Source: Gonatopus flavifemur (taxonomy: Eukaryota > Arthropoda > Insecta > Hymenoptera > Dryinidae). Taken from it: a stretch of 64,000 nucleotides of DNA. The stretch spans positions 682,001 through 746,000 of the forward strand of contig JAFFJZ010000069.1 in assembly GCA_018340375.1 (NCBI GenBank), given 5' to 3'. Of this stretch, positions 1-11,463 are shown piece by piece. The translations under genes were made by a program, and so were the position numbers. The notes beneath the pieces were generated by a model. That model was not told the DNA's origin and searched no databases. It was given only the letters and a program-made list of their open reading frames with translations. How positions within the stretch are numbered: the stretch's first letter is position 1; every line of letters starts with the position of its first letter.

Positions 1-1019
1 AAACGTATTAATAACAATACGTTTATAAAATCTGGATAAATTTGGAACAAGCTATTCCTCAACGTACCATACGGAATTATTTCATTGGAAAATTTTGGAA
101 AAACTGTGAGTAATCTCTGAGAGATGTCGTATCTTCTCTGCAAACATCTGAAAATTCCTAAAATCCTTATGAAAAATCTAATAAATTTGGGACATGCTGT
201 CCAGACTTGTTTCAGAGTCAGTAAGAGTTTCTTCATTGGTTTTTCAGACGCATAGCGCTCTGAGAAAACTCTGACAAAATTCTAATAAATTTTTTACGTT
301 CCTTTGATCATTCAAAAATCTTGAAATCCTATAAATACACTCTTATCCCATTTTCAAATATCATATGGAAAAAGTGATTGATAATTTTCGAATGTTTTTT
401 TCAATAGCCAGGGAAATGTTGAAAATTAATCAGAGTTTCGTTAGAATTTCTTCAGAGTACAATTTCGTTCCTATTTGTTCGGAACAGAATGAAAAAACTT
501 TGAAAAAGTTCGCAAAAATTCTGAAAAAAGTGCGTGGAGAATGTCTCAAATTTATTAAATTATCCAGGCTCAGAGTTTCTCAGCTTTTTTCAGAGGAAAC
601 GAGATGGTTTTCAGACATTATTTATGGTTTTTCAGAAAATTTTCAACGGAATATTCCCATACAGGGTTGCAAACTTTCACATGAGTTTTTTCCAGGCTTG
701 TATTTATGTTTCATTCACTTTGGATCAATTTCAAAAAATAAATCAGGATAAAAAGTTCATACCCCACAAATTTCACAAGAATTTTTCCTATATATATATC
801 TGTATATTTATGAGGTGGAGTCCCTCCAAAAACAATTCCTGGGTACGCCCTTGTTTGAAAACATTGGTGATGTTAAAGTGATCATAAGTTATGTAATAAT
901 ACGTTGAATTTTGATAATTTTTATTTGTTTTTTTTTTCCCATGAGAATCACTTTATTTGTTCGTTCATTTTCTATTCATTTATTGAGTTTTCACTGATTA
1001 TTGATTCATTCGATACATA
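1..1019. other. AT-rich non-genic stretch with degenerate repeated motif
   Basis: No supported gene. The text repeats loose variants of 'tttcagag' and 'gaaaattttggaaaaa', like a decayed satellite. An open frame at 365-751 is low-complexity (Phe/Lys/Ser rich), has no recognisable domain and overlaps another frame of similar length, so I do not call it. Confidence 0.4.
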
Positions 1020-1021
1020 TA

Positions 1022-3053
1022 CAGGGTGGGGCATTTAAAGTGTCGCGGGCGTTTTTTCCAAAAATAGAGTGAGATACGAGAAAATTTTTCGGACAAAAGT
1101 TGTAGGGTACCGAGGGGGACATCCGATGGTGGCCTTGGCTTTGACCTCAAATCTCATCTTCAAGGGCATTGTGAGATCAACTCTTGTTTTTTGAATAGCA
1201 TCTCATATTTTTTACTGCAGATTTGGATTCTAGGTCAAAAACCAAGAAACTTTTGTCTGAACCATTTTCCTGAAATCCGCAAAAATGGTGCTCTGATCGA
1301 TATTGTTCCATTTTGAATCTGACATTCGAATAACTCGAAAACGAAGGGTCTTGCAGAAGAATGTTTCGTACAAAAGTTGTCAATACACAACACATTTCCA
1401 TCGTCTACATTACCACCATTCAGAGCTCACGCGATGTAAACAAACGACGGGGTTCAGTGAAAATTCACGATTTTGAAAGTCAGTTTGTCAGTTACATTTG
1501 ATTATTACTTGGTTTATGACAAATTGAAAATCATGGATATCCGATACACGGTTTCTGAAAAGATCGATATGATCTACATTTACGGTGAAGTGCATAAGAA
1601 CCCCAGACAAGCATATGACTTGTATGCAGAACGATTTCCTGAAAGAACAACGCCATCCATTAGGTATTTTCAACGCATTACAAAATTATTCTCAGAAACG
1701 GGAAGTGTTACAAGGGAAAAACGACATCGAATGAGAACTGTTAGCGGAGAAAATGCGGAAGTTAATGTACTAGCTGCAGTAGCCAATAATCCACACGTGA
1801 GCTCTCGTGAAATTGAACCCCATTCGAGAATTTCTCGAAGAAGTGTTCTTCGAATACTGAAACGTCACAAATTCCATCCGTATCACATTTGTTTGCATCA
1901 AGACCTTCACGGTGATGATTTCGAAAATCGTGTACAGTTTTGTCGATGGGGTCTAGCGCAAATGCACAATAACAATTTCATCAACATATTATTTCCTGAT
2001 GAGTCGACGTTCACCAATCATGGTCAAGTAAATTGACATAATATGCATTACTGGGCGACAGAAAATCCAAGATGGTTACGTCAAGTAGAGCATCAAAGAC
2101 AATGGGCTGTGAATGTTTGATGTGGTATTTTTCGATCTCGAGTAATTGGACCGTACTTCATTGCAGATACGCTAAATGGAGAGAAGTACAGACATTTCTT
2201 AGATCAAGTACTTCCAACATTACTTGAAGACATACCTATTCAGGAACGATTGAATATGTGGTATCAACACGATGGTTGTCCATCCCATTATGCAGTCACA
2301 GCTCGAGAAATATTGGACAGAGATTATCCTGGACGATAGATAGGACGTCGTGGACCAGTTCATTGGTCTGCCCGTTCTCCGGATCTTACTTCTCCAGATT
2401 TTTTTTTATGGGGATACATAAAAGATACAGTTTATCAACAAGCACCGACTACACCTGAGAATATGCGTCAACGAATCATCAATGCATGTGCGAGCATCAA
2501 TGAAAATATTTCAGCACGAGTTCAGCAATCTTTTGTAAAACGTTTTGAAATGTGTATTGAAGTCGAAGGCCATCATTTTGAGCATCCACTGCATTAAAAT
2601 TATCCAAGTGATGTAGACGATTGAAATGTGTTGTGTTTTGTCTGTTATACCCCATCACCTCCGTTTCAGTTCAAGGGGTCCCCCTTGGAATCAGACAACT
2701 TTTGTCCGAAACATTCTCCTCCAAGACCCTTCGTTTTCGAGTTATTCTAATGTCAGATTCAGTATGGAACAATATCGATTAGAGCGCCATCTTTGCGGAT
2801 TTCAGGAAAATGGTTCAGACGAAAGTTTCTTGGTTTTTGACCTAGAATCCAAATCTGCAGTAAAAAATATGAGATGCTATTTAAAAAACAAGAGTTGACC
2901 TCAGAATGCCCTTGAAGATGAGATTTGAGGTCAAAGCCAAGGCCACCATCGGATGTCCCCCTCGATACCCTACAATTTTTGTCCAAAAAATTTTCTCGTA
3001 TCTCATTTTATTTTTGGAAAAAACGCCCGCGACACTTTAAATGCCCCACCCTG
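1022..3053 (+). mobile_element. DD41D (rosa-like) Tc1/mariner-superfamily transposon, copy 1
   Basis: The 2,032-bp element begins CAGGGTGGGGC and ends GCCCCACCCTG. It is flanked by TA on each side (1020-1021 and 3054-3055), the TA target duplication of the IS630/Tc1/mariner superfamily. The terminal inverted repeats are unusually long: about 1022-1410 pairs with about 2615-3053, and the right end has extra bases near 2640-2695. The transposase between them is broken (see next entry). A second copy of the same length lies at 44038-46069. I hand-counted about 31 differences over 2,032 bp with no net length change. Confidence 0.9.
1533..2597 (+). pseudogene. DD41D transposase, inactivated by three in-frame stops
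   Basis: The frame matches the intact copy at 44549-45613 codon for codon (354 codons plus stop). It is interrupted by TGA at 2034-2036, TGA at 2118-2120 and TAG at 2337-2339. Against the other copy these are CGA to TGA, TGG to TGA and TGG to TAG, so all are transitions. The N-terminal half (helix-turn-helix DNA-binding region) is open. The first catalytic Asp sits in FPDEST, where the sister copy has FSDEST. The second Asp (QHDG) and third Asp (SPDF) are still encoded after the stops. The start is placed at the internal ATG giving MDIRYT because the related transposase at 9924-10985 starts at the equivalent place. An upstream in-frame ATG at 1473 exists and is less likely. Confidence 0.88.
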
Positions 3054-3055
3054 TA

Positions 3056-4850
3056 TATGAAGATCCAGATACATGGATGAAGATATAAAGAGATGAAAAA
3101 ACAATAATATTCATAAACATGTATATATATATATATATTTTAATATATTTTTCAATTTAATAAGTAGTATATTGATAGACGAATCTCATATCTATCGATT
3201 CAAATATATGTATAGTTGTAGGACTTTTATAATCGATATTGGATAAAAAATGAAGGAAAAATTTGTATTCATCATCCTAGTAAAAATGACCCCTATGCAA
3301 TCATTGCATCAACCTGTATGCCTGATGATATAACTTAATATAAGAATTAGTTGATGTTTTTTTTTTACAAAAAATATTTCAATATGATGTTTATTTTATA
3401 TAAATAATATTGTAATAAATAATGTTTCTAATCAGAACCTTTCCCATCAATGCAATTCTATTTATATTCATAGCAATGAATATCCATCATTGCTATTGGG
3501 CTGCCTGTAATTGATATGCATGATATTTTGATTCTGCTGAGACAAACATTTCACCACAAAATATAAGTTCATTTCATTAATGTTTGCACATTATGCAAAT
3601 GAAAAATTTATTGATAAAATTAAGAGATCAATTCAGTTTTTGATGAATATAAATATTTTTTAAGAATAACATTCTTATTTCATTCTAAAATATTTACTTT
3701 ATTTTGAAAAAAAACTCCTCAAACTGGTTTTGAATAATTGAAAACATAATTGTCAAACTGTTACTTTAATTATTTTGGTAGATTATATTAATTGATATTG
3801 ATATTCGGAAATTTCAAATGTATAATTGAAATATATTAATCTAGTTTGAGATCCCAAAATTTCAATGAACTCGTAATCTGTTTCTTATACTTGGTATACT
3901 CATAAAAAAACTCTTGACATAACAGAAGTTATATACATGAGAAATAGGTATTGATCTGTAAATTATTATGTCAATAGTTCGAATATGATTCCTACACCAT
4001 TTTTTGGTAGGTCCAGTTTTTATTTTATACGTCTTCTCCAAACTAATTCTTAGACACACACTTCCCCCTGAAACTGACTAATGCCTCAAATGTAAATAAA
4101 TTTTTTTCAAGTGCCTCTGTAATTTTAAAAGTTTTAACACTCATTGGTATGATTAAATTGTTCATACAGCATCGAAGGACTGAGATTTCTCGCAAGGAGT
4201 AGTTGAAACTATCATTTGAATATATACACAAATTAATGTATCATTGACATTGTGAGAATTGTCAAAATGTAGCTGCATATATTAGTATGTTAGTAGCGAA
4301 GTGTTGTTATTTAATATGTGTATATGTGTCAGAGTTGCCAGAAAAAGTAACCTAAATTTTGATCATTGTTCAATTTTTACGAAATCGAGAATACGATTGG
4401 TTGGTTATATAAGAAAGCAACCAATCATCACGGTTTGGACTACTTTGCTACGTACTTTCTCAAAATTAAGTAATGAATGAAAATTTTGAATATGCAGCGT
4501 TCAAGTACATAGCTAGGATTCCGCTCTGAATATAAATTGGAAGGCCAAAGTAATATCTAAACATGAAAGAAAGCAAGTTGTAAAGATTATTGACATTTGT
4601 AGGTTATTATTGTAGGTTATTATGTTTATAATTGTTCGCATAATTTTCAAGAATCTTTTCCAGATTCAATCTAATATTCAAAGTCTTATTTTGGCAGTGT
4701 ACTCCATCACTGTATATTGAAAATTTTATTTATCACTTAGTTGTTGGAAAAGTACGTAGCAAAGTTTTACGTGTTTTTTTGGAGCTCCATGGGCCTTATT
4801 GGTGCTGAGCGGATATATATTTTCACGTGCAGTGTGTATTGTGTTCGCGT
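3056..4850. other. AT-rich intergenic DNA
   Basis: No gene seen. It contains an (AT)n run near 3122-3140 and long A/T-rich stretches. The small open frames at 3862-4231 on the minus strand are low-complexity and unsupported. Confidence 0.5.
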
Positions 4851-4854
4851 GCTT

Positions 4855-5270
4855 CGTGAGGCACTAACAAATACCTCGTGAGATACTAACAAGTGCCTCG
4901 TTAGTTTTCCTGTCTAGTATCTAGTAAGTTCAAGCGTTACATTCCCCACGAGGCACTCGTAAGTTTTCCTCACCAGTGCCTCACAAGTTCATGGGGAAAA
5001 CTAGCGAGTGCCTCGTAAAGTGCTAGAGATAATTTCTACCAGGGGTTATGAACAACAAAAGCAGTGTATTTAACCTGGTAGAAATTTTCTCTAGTACATC
5101 GAGAGTTACTCATAAGTTTACCTATCGTATTTGTGAGTCACTCATAAGGAAAACTTACGAGTAACTTAGTAGAATGTAACACTTCACTTGACTAAATTCT
5201 AGCCATCAAAACTAGCGAGGCACTCAGTAGTAATTGACCAGGAACTTGTAAGAAACTAGCGCCACACTCA
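4855..5270. repeat. Repeat field of 'gcctcgtgag / ctcgtaag' palindromic motifs
   Basis: Many short variants of 'gcctcgtgag', 'cactcgtaag' and 'ttttcctca' occur in both orientations. A small hairpin lies at about 5020-5098 ('tttctaccagg' against 'cctggtagaaa'). Related sequence, including 'gcctcacgagtt' and 'tttctaccaggg', recurs at 7620-7715, so the two blocks may be the ends of one larger repeat that encloses the inverted repeat at 5745-7303. Confidence 0.5.
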
Positions 5271-5476
5271 TGACAGCAATTATATGCCAAAATTTGTGAA
5301 GTTATAATAATACATCAACAATGATTATTCAGTAAAATATGCATGCTTTGGCCCAAAATGTTTTTGAGAATAAAAAATTGAATTTCGAGCAAAAATCATG
5401 TTTCAGAGGGGACACTTGTAGATTACCACCCACGTTCACTTCGTGCTCAATGCGATGGAGAGAATATTGGAAACCT

Positions 5477-5564
5477 CGGAGAGAATCGAACCTACCTAAA
5501 CCAATTCCTACCTAATGTTGCGCGATCTACAATCCCAACGCCCTAACGACCTAAGCTAAACCGG
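5477..5564 (-). ncRNA. tRNA-like SINE head (pol III box A and box B), minus strand
   Basis: Read on the minus strand, TTTAGCTTAGG (5550-5560) resembles a tRNA box A. GGTTCGATTCT (5482-5492) is a good box B. The spacing of about 57 bp suits a tRNA-derived SINE head or a decayed tRNA. I cannot fold a clean cloverleaf by eye, so I do not call a functional tRNA. Confidence 0.45.
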
Positions 5565-5744
5565 TACCTACGCGATGCATTAGAAAAGATCAATTAAAGT
5601 GACGTGTTTATCCGATTCAATCATCCGTCGGTTGAATATAATAATCTATGAGCCTGTGTGAAAATTGCAGTTCGGTTGACAGATGTGAGGTTAAATTTAT
5701 GTGATCAAAAAATAGATGAATTATTTTTGTGAAATGTGGGGTGG

Positions 5745-7303
5745 TTATTTCTTGAATAATGTGTATCAAAAAATCTGTTAGTAAGTGCAAAATGAATTAG
5801 TAAATCAGTCCTAGCTGTTGTAACATGTCAAAAAATCGTAATTTGTTGATGCAGTGAAAATGAATTTTCTTCAAATACTTACATCAATACTTCTAGGCAA
5901 AAACTCAGAGATCATATTAATTTTGTAATAAATATGAGTCATGAAGAACTCATTTGATCAAAAATATGTCAAAAGAATGTTCAAAATGAATTGCAAAAAA
6001 CTTTGATTATTCACTTGCAGCTCGACGGATGGTTGTACTTTTCAAATTGAAGAGTACTCTTCATGTTAGAATTTTCAAATTTGAGGAAGAAGACTTATTT
6101 TCTGAGTTGAATTCGTTGTTAGGGTGATGACAAACTTGTAGGAAGAGTTTGAAAGTTGGGTGGAATCTATATTGATCAGGAAAGTCCAAATCGTGTGGCA
6201 AAAGTTAGAAAATCTGTCAACTTAGCTTACGGCACATGGGTATTCTATTAGCTTCTCTTCACTAAACGAAATCTAGGCAGGAGAAATGTATCAAAATTTA
6301 GTAAAATCAAGTTGGTACAGAGTAAGAGAGGACAGATATATTCATTGAAGTTTATTGGTTATTATAAAAATGTTGATAAATACGTAAAGGCTATGTATGA
6401 CTCAATTTATCGTCTCTCAATATTTTTGTTTCAATGATTTTATATTTTGTGCATTTTTGTATCTTTTCACCAGTAGGTCGAGGAAACATGTGTATTGAAC
6501 CTGTTTTATAAATATAATAACATTTATTTGTAGGAACATAATACAACATTATTGGAACAAAAATATTAAAAGACGACACATTGGATCTTCTATAGCCTTT
6601 CCTTATTTATCAACATTTTTATAATAACCAATAAAATTCAATGAATATATCTGTCCTCTCTTACTCTGTACCAACTTGATTTTACTAAATTTTGATACAT
6701 TTCTCCTGCCTAGATTTCGTTTAGTGAAGAAAAGCTGATAGAATACCCATGTGCCGTGAGCTAAGTTGACAGATTTTCTAACTTTTGCCTCACGATTTGG
6801 ACTTCCCTGATCAATATAGATTCCACCCAACTTCCAAACTCTTCCTACAAGTTTATCATCACCCCAACAACAAATTCAACTCAGAACATAAGGCTTTTTT
6901 CTCCAATTTGAAAATTTCAACTTCAAGAATACTCTTTTGAAGAGTAAAATCATCCAATGCGCTTCAAGTAAATAATTCAAGCTTTTTGAAATTCATTTTA
7001 AACATTCGCTTGAAATATTTTTGATCAAATGAGTTTTTCGTGACTCATATTATTACAAAATTAATGTGAGTTTTTTGAGAAATCTAATGTGAGTTTTTTT
7101 TTCCGAGAAATATTGATGTAAATCAATATTGATATTGATTGATATTGATATTGTTGTTGTTGATATCGTCGTGTATTTGAATAGAATTCATTTTCACCAC
7201 ATCAGCAAATTACGATTTTTTACATATTACAACGGTGATGACTCATTCAATAATTCATTTTGCACTCAATAACAGATTTTTTATGCATATTAATCAAGAA
7301 ATG
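5745..7303. repeat. Large inverted repeat (foldback), arms about 0.7 kb
   Basis: The left arm (about 5745-6440) is repeated in inverse orientation at about 6545-7303, with a spacer near 6445-6540. One well-conserved block is 6170-6385 against 6600-6835. The right arm carries an additional 'gatatt' microsatellite at about 7115-7165 that the left arm lacks. No coding frame with recognisable content was found. The open frame at 6603-6830 is simply part of the arm. Confidence 0.75.
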
Positions 7304-7745
7304 ACGAAAGAAGAGTACTTGGTCGAAACTTATATTTGATTATGACGGGACACATATTCATTCAGTTCATGCTCTTTGAATAATACTCAAATGATGTGTA
7401 TGATGATGTGTCGTGTAGAAAAGAAAAATGATGCTGAATAGTTAATAAATCAACCTTATGAGAATTGTGATGAGTTATATGAAATACTTATTTCGCTGGT
7501 GATGGTTGAACGTTTGTTAAGTATTTTTCTGTATGCATAAAGTGGAAAATCTTGTGAAATTCTCATAAGTTCCGCCTAATTATAACCCAAATAGTTAGTT
7601 GAGTTAAACTTATCACTTACTGACCAGTAATTCACGAGTTTTACTTAACTAGTTCTCCCTCACTAGTGCCTCACGAGTTGTGGGGAAAAACTTATGATAT
7701 TTCTACCAGGGTAGTACTATTTCCTTCGACAGGCGTGTGAAAGAA

Positions 7746-9154
7746 TCAGTTTTTCAAATCGAGAGTGCTGAAGATCGTAACACCCTGCAATCGATCGATC
7801 TGATCATCAATCCGTGGAAGTGGATATCGATCCTTTATAATCTTTTCGTTTAATTTACGATGATGCACGCAGATTCTTGTCGAACCATCTTTCTTTTTGA
7901 AGAGAACCATAGGACTCGCGAATTCCGAATTTGAAGGTTGCATTTCACTCCTGATTTGTAAATGATCAATAAGCGATAAATCAACTCTTTCATTTTCATC
8001 GGTGACGTCTATATTGAATATTTCAAAATTTTCCCACTCTGAATTTTCCACTTTCGCGACAGTAATTTCTCCCCTTCTCAAGCAAACATCTACTTTTTGT
8101 AAGAAATTGGAACCGATGATTAAATCATGGTTTATCAAACAGTCTGAAACAATATGTAACACTATGTCAACACTAACTCCGTCGATAAGTACTTTCGTAT
8201 GTAATTCACCCAGCGTGCGATTATTACTACAGCCTACTCCGTGGAATTGTAATGTACGTTTCTCACACCGCGGAGCACCAAGTTCAACGTATTTGTCCGC
8301 ACGAATCAAACCCACATCACTTCCCGAGTCAAATAACGCACTCAATTTATAGTTTTCAACGATGACATCTTTTACATATTTTTTACCGTTATTATCCGTT
8401 GCGTTACAACTTTTATTATTCCTGCCTTTGTTTTTGCTGTCGGGACAATTCGAAGCGATATGACCAAACCCGTTACAACGAAAACACTTTGTTCCTTTTT
8501 CTTTTGACGGACAACTTGAACTTACGTGGTTATTCTCACCACAGTTGAAACATCGTTTCGTATCCGAAATTGGCGGTGAAATTTTCTTCTTGTGTTGTTG
8601 ATCCGTCTGTCGCACTTTATGCTTCATATTTTTCTTCATCTCCTCGTATTGCTGTAATTTGACCTTGAGTTCACGAATATCTGCCGCACCATGAAGGATA
8701 GTTTTATTGACTTCGTCATCCTGTATTCCGTCGATAATGTAGCGAATCACAGAAGCAGTTTCGACATCGGCTTGAGAAGCGATGGACATCATGGCGTATA
8801 CATATTCTATATACGATTCGTGCTGACTTTTTTTCGTTGTCTCAGTTCATTATGTATCTGATGACTATTTACTTTCTTCGAAAATTCCTCCAATAGACTA
8901 CGCTTGAGTTGTCTCCACGTCTTACTGCAACTCTCAAAATTCACAAACAACTTTGCTGATCCCCGAAGTAATCGTTTTGCGTAGATTACCTTTTGTACAT
9001 CTGACCACTCACATAATTCAGCCGTATCTTCGAATTCTCGAATCCATCGTTGTATACTTATAGTAGAATCACCACTGAACGTGTCCATAGACTCTTCAAC
9101 ATCTTTAAACGTACACGGAGAGGACGAGACATCGCTACGCGCTGTCTCGGGCAT
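7746..9154 (-). pseudogene. Ty3/gypsy-type retrotransposon gag-protease-RT fragment, truncated
   Basis: Two minus-strand frames abut. 9154-8807 is a gag-like region. 8792-7746 carries two CCHC zinc knuckles (CFNCGENNH and CFRCNGFGH), then a retropepsin-type active site (FDSGSD), then the N-terminal edge of a reverse transcriptase (KLNEK, DRYPLPRID). The reading frame shifts by one base near the A/T homopolymer at about 8828-8834, which could also be a sequencing error. The RT stops at STLDL, before the catalytic YxDD motif. The spacer between protease and RT is shorter than usual, suggesting an internal deletion. No LTRs, RNase H or integrase are seen, so this is a dead fragment. Confidence 0.85.
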
Positions 9155-9425
9155 TTGTCAGCTATGTCTCCCATGAAACAAAATCATAGACGCGGATCAT
9201 CGTTGCGTAGACAGCGCGCATCGATCTCTCGCGCGATGGAAGACGATGCCACAAACATTTCGAGAACAGACATGCGACAGCAATGCGTATGCAGCGCTAC
9301 AAGATGTTGGGACATCGATGGGCCGTGCGTGACGCGTTGCCGAGCGATGCGTGTGAACGAGTGAAATACGCATGCGAACAGCAGCCAAGCAGCTTGATAC
9401 AGCTGATCGTTTATATGTATATATA
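9155..9425. other. CpG-rich stretch beside the gypsy fragment
   Basis: Locally GC- and CpG-richer than its surroundings, with 'gcgtagacagcgcgc' type motifs also present at 19500-19740. It is probably the 5' part of the same retroelement family. The open frames here on both strands overlap each other and show no domain. Confidence 0.4.
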
Positions 9426-9427
9426 TA

Positions 9428-11461
9428 CAGGGCGTCCCATTTGAAACAGGACAGCTGAATAACTCTTCAGGGAATGGAGGGGGAAAAAAATTGTTCAGAT
9501 AAAAGTTGTAGGGTTCGAAGGGGGCCATAAGATGGTGACCTTGAATTTGACCTTGAGGTCAATTTTGAGCATAACTGATGGTCAGAGTATGTTTTTTCAA
9601 ATGGAAAACCCTACGTTCGACCTCAGAAATGGAAAGAGCGGAAAATTTTACGTTCGAATATGTTACGATATCAGGTCATTTAGAGGTCATTTGAAGGTCA
9701 AAAAACCATTTTCTATGGATTTTCACGGAAAAGCCTCAAACGAGTTGTTTCTCTGACCAAAGTTATCAAAGTTAAAGTGAAACCCCACGTTTCGACCTTG
9801 AATTCGACCTTGAGAACGATAATGAATGCCAAATTTGAAACAATAATCAAAAAATTATTTATGTTTCCAGTTCGTCGTTTTATAATTACAGATGGCACAA
9901 ATCCGTTGACGGGTAAGACACACTTATTGCAGGAGATGTTCGAATTGACCGCCATTTACTTCAATACATAACTCCAGCCGGCGTCGAAAGTTTCCAAGAA
10001 CAGACTGAAAAACTTCTGCACGAATATTCACGATTGCGTATCTGATGCGTTGTTGTAGATCCACAGGTGTCGTTGGTCGGTTGGTATAAACGGCATTTTT
10101 TACGTAACCCCACAAATAAAAATCTAGAGGGGTGAGATCAGGAGATCTTGCCGGCCACAGTACAAATCCACCTCGACCAATCCAACGATTGGGGAAAAGG
10201 ATATTTAGATGATCCCTCACACATCGAGCAAAGTGTGGTGGTGCACCGTCTTGCTGATACCACATCCTCTGCCTAGTTGCTAATGTCACATCTTCCATGA
10301 GAACTGGTAATTCATTCTGTGAAAACTGTAGATGATTAGGACCGTTAACAGTTCCATCAAAAAAATACGGCGCAATAACTTGATTGTCTAGAATTCCACA
10401 CCAAACATTTATACTCCACCGATGCTGATGATCAACTTGTTGAGTCCAGTGCGGGTTTTGCGCTGACCAATAGTGGCTATTGTGACGATTTAACAAGCCA
10501 GTACTTTGAAACGTTGATTCATCACTGAAAAGAACATATCGAAAGAAATCGGGCGCTTCGTTCAACCTCTGTAAAACCCAATGGCAAAAGTTAACCAGAT
10601 TCTGCATATCTTGTTGAGATAATTCTTGGGTCAGTGTGATGTGGTACGGATGATATTGAGCAGCTTGTAGAATTCTGTGTGCCGTACTGCGTGGAATACC
10701 CAAATCGCGTTCAATATCACGTAAACTAACATGAGGATTCATGTGTATTATTGCTAAAACAGCAACGCATCGAGGGTCGTTAAAGTTGAAACCTTGATTG
10801 TTTCGGCGTTGACCAATCCTTCCTTGTCGACAATTTCTTCCAACTTGGCGAATGACTTCTGGAGAAGGATGATGCTGCCGATCTCCAAACTGCTCTCTGT
10901 ACAATCGTGACGCTCTTTGATACACTCCGCGACACTCACCCAAGATCATTAAAATATCAACACATTCGTTAGGTGAATAAATCATTTTGAACCCGCACTT
11001 ACACCGTAAACGATGAAAACTTCTTAATGATCATTTTCGTACTGATATGAAGAATAAACTCTGAAGGTTAGTTCTGTTTACTTTCAATTCAAGGTCGAAA
11101 CGTGGGGTTTCACTTTAACTTTAATAACTTTGGTCAGAGAAACAACTCGTTTGAGGCTTTTCCGTGAAAATCCATAGGAAATGGTTTTTTGACCTTCAAA
11201 TGACCTCTAAATGACCCGATATGTCAACATATTCAGACGTAAAATTTTCCGCTCTTTCCATTTCTGAGGTCGAACGTAGGGTTTTCCATTCGAAAAAACA
11301 TACTGTGACCATCAATTATGCTCAAAATTGACCTCAAGGTCAAATTCAAGGTCACCATCTTATGGCCCCCTTCGAACCCTACAACTTTTATCTGAACAAT
11401 TTTTTCCCCCTCCATTCCCTGAAGAGTTATTCAGCTGTCCTGTTTCAAATGGGACGCCCTG
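9428..11461 (-). mobile_element. DD41D (rosa-like) transposon, second lineage, apparently complete
   Basis: The 2,034-bp element begins CAGGGCGTCCCATTTG and ends CAAATGGGACGCCCTG. TA flanks both sides (9426-9427 and 11462-11463). The inverted termini are about 385 bp (9428 to about 9812, and about 11080 to 11461). They carry several 'gacctt / aaggtc' repeats that could be transposase-binding sites (inference). The TIR sequence differs clearly from the elements at 1022 and 44038, except for a shared subterminal block near 9500-9556. It encodes one full-length transposase on the minus strand. Confidence 0.92.
9924..10985 (-). CDS. DD41D transposase, intact 353 aa
   Basis: This is a cut-and-paste transposase of the IS630/Tc1/mariner superfamily; it would act in the nucleus on its own element's ends. 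The frame is open from ATG at 10985 to the stop at 9924, giving 353 aa. The N-terminal half resembles a paired-type helix-turn-helix region, including an HVSLRDIERDLGI segment. The catalytic triad is visible: D in FSDEST, D in QQDG, and D in TPLDFYLWG. I count 41 residues between the second and third Asp, which defines the DD41D (rosa) group. The start matches that of the 354-aa relatives in this window. All three acidic residues are present, so it could be active. Whether it is expressed cannot be judged. Confidence 0.9.
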   Translation of the reverse strand: MIYSPNECVDILMILGECRGVYQRASRLYREQFGDRQHHPSPEVIRQVGRNCRQGRIGQRRNNQGFNFNDPRCVAVLAIIHMNPHVSLRDIERDLGIPRSTAHRILQAAQYHPYHITLTQELSQQDMQNLVNFCHWVLQRLNEAPDFFRYVLFSDESTFQSTGLLNRHNSHYWSAQNPHWTQQVDHQHRWSINVWCGILDNQVIAPYFFDGTVNGPNHLQFSQNELPVLMEDVTLATRQRMWYQQDGAPPHFARCVRDHLNILFPNRWIGRGGFVLWPARSPDLTPLDFYLWGYVKNAVYTNRPTTPVDLQQRIRYAIVNIRAEVFQSVLGNFRRRLELCIEVNGGQFEHLLQ

Positions 11462-11463
11462 TA

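Noticed and set aside
365..751. 128-codon open frame near the left edge
   Set aside because: Phe/Lys/Ser-rich, in AT-rich repeated sequence, with an overlapping frame of similar length and no domain.
9050..9528. Overlapping open frames on both strands around 9050-9528
   Set aside because: They lie opposite the gag frame or in the CpG-rich flank, contradict each other and show no domain.
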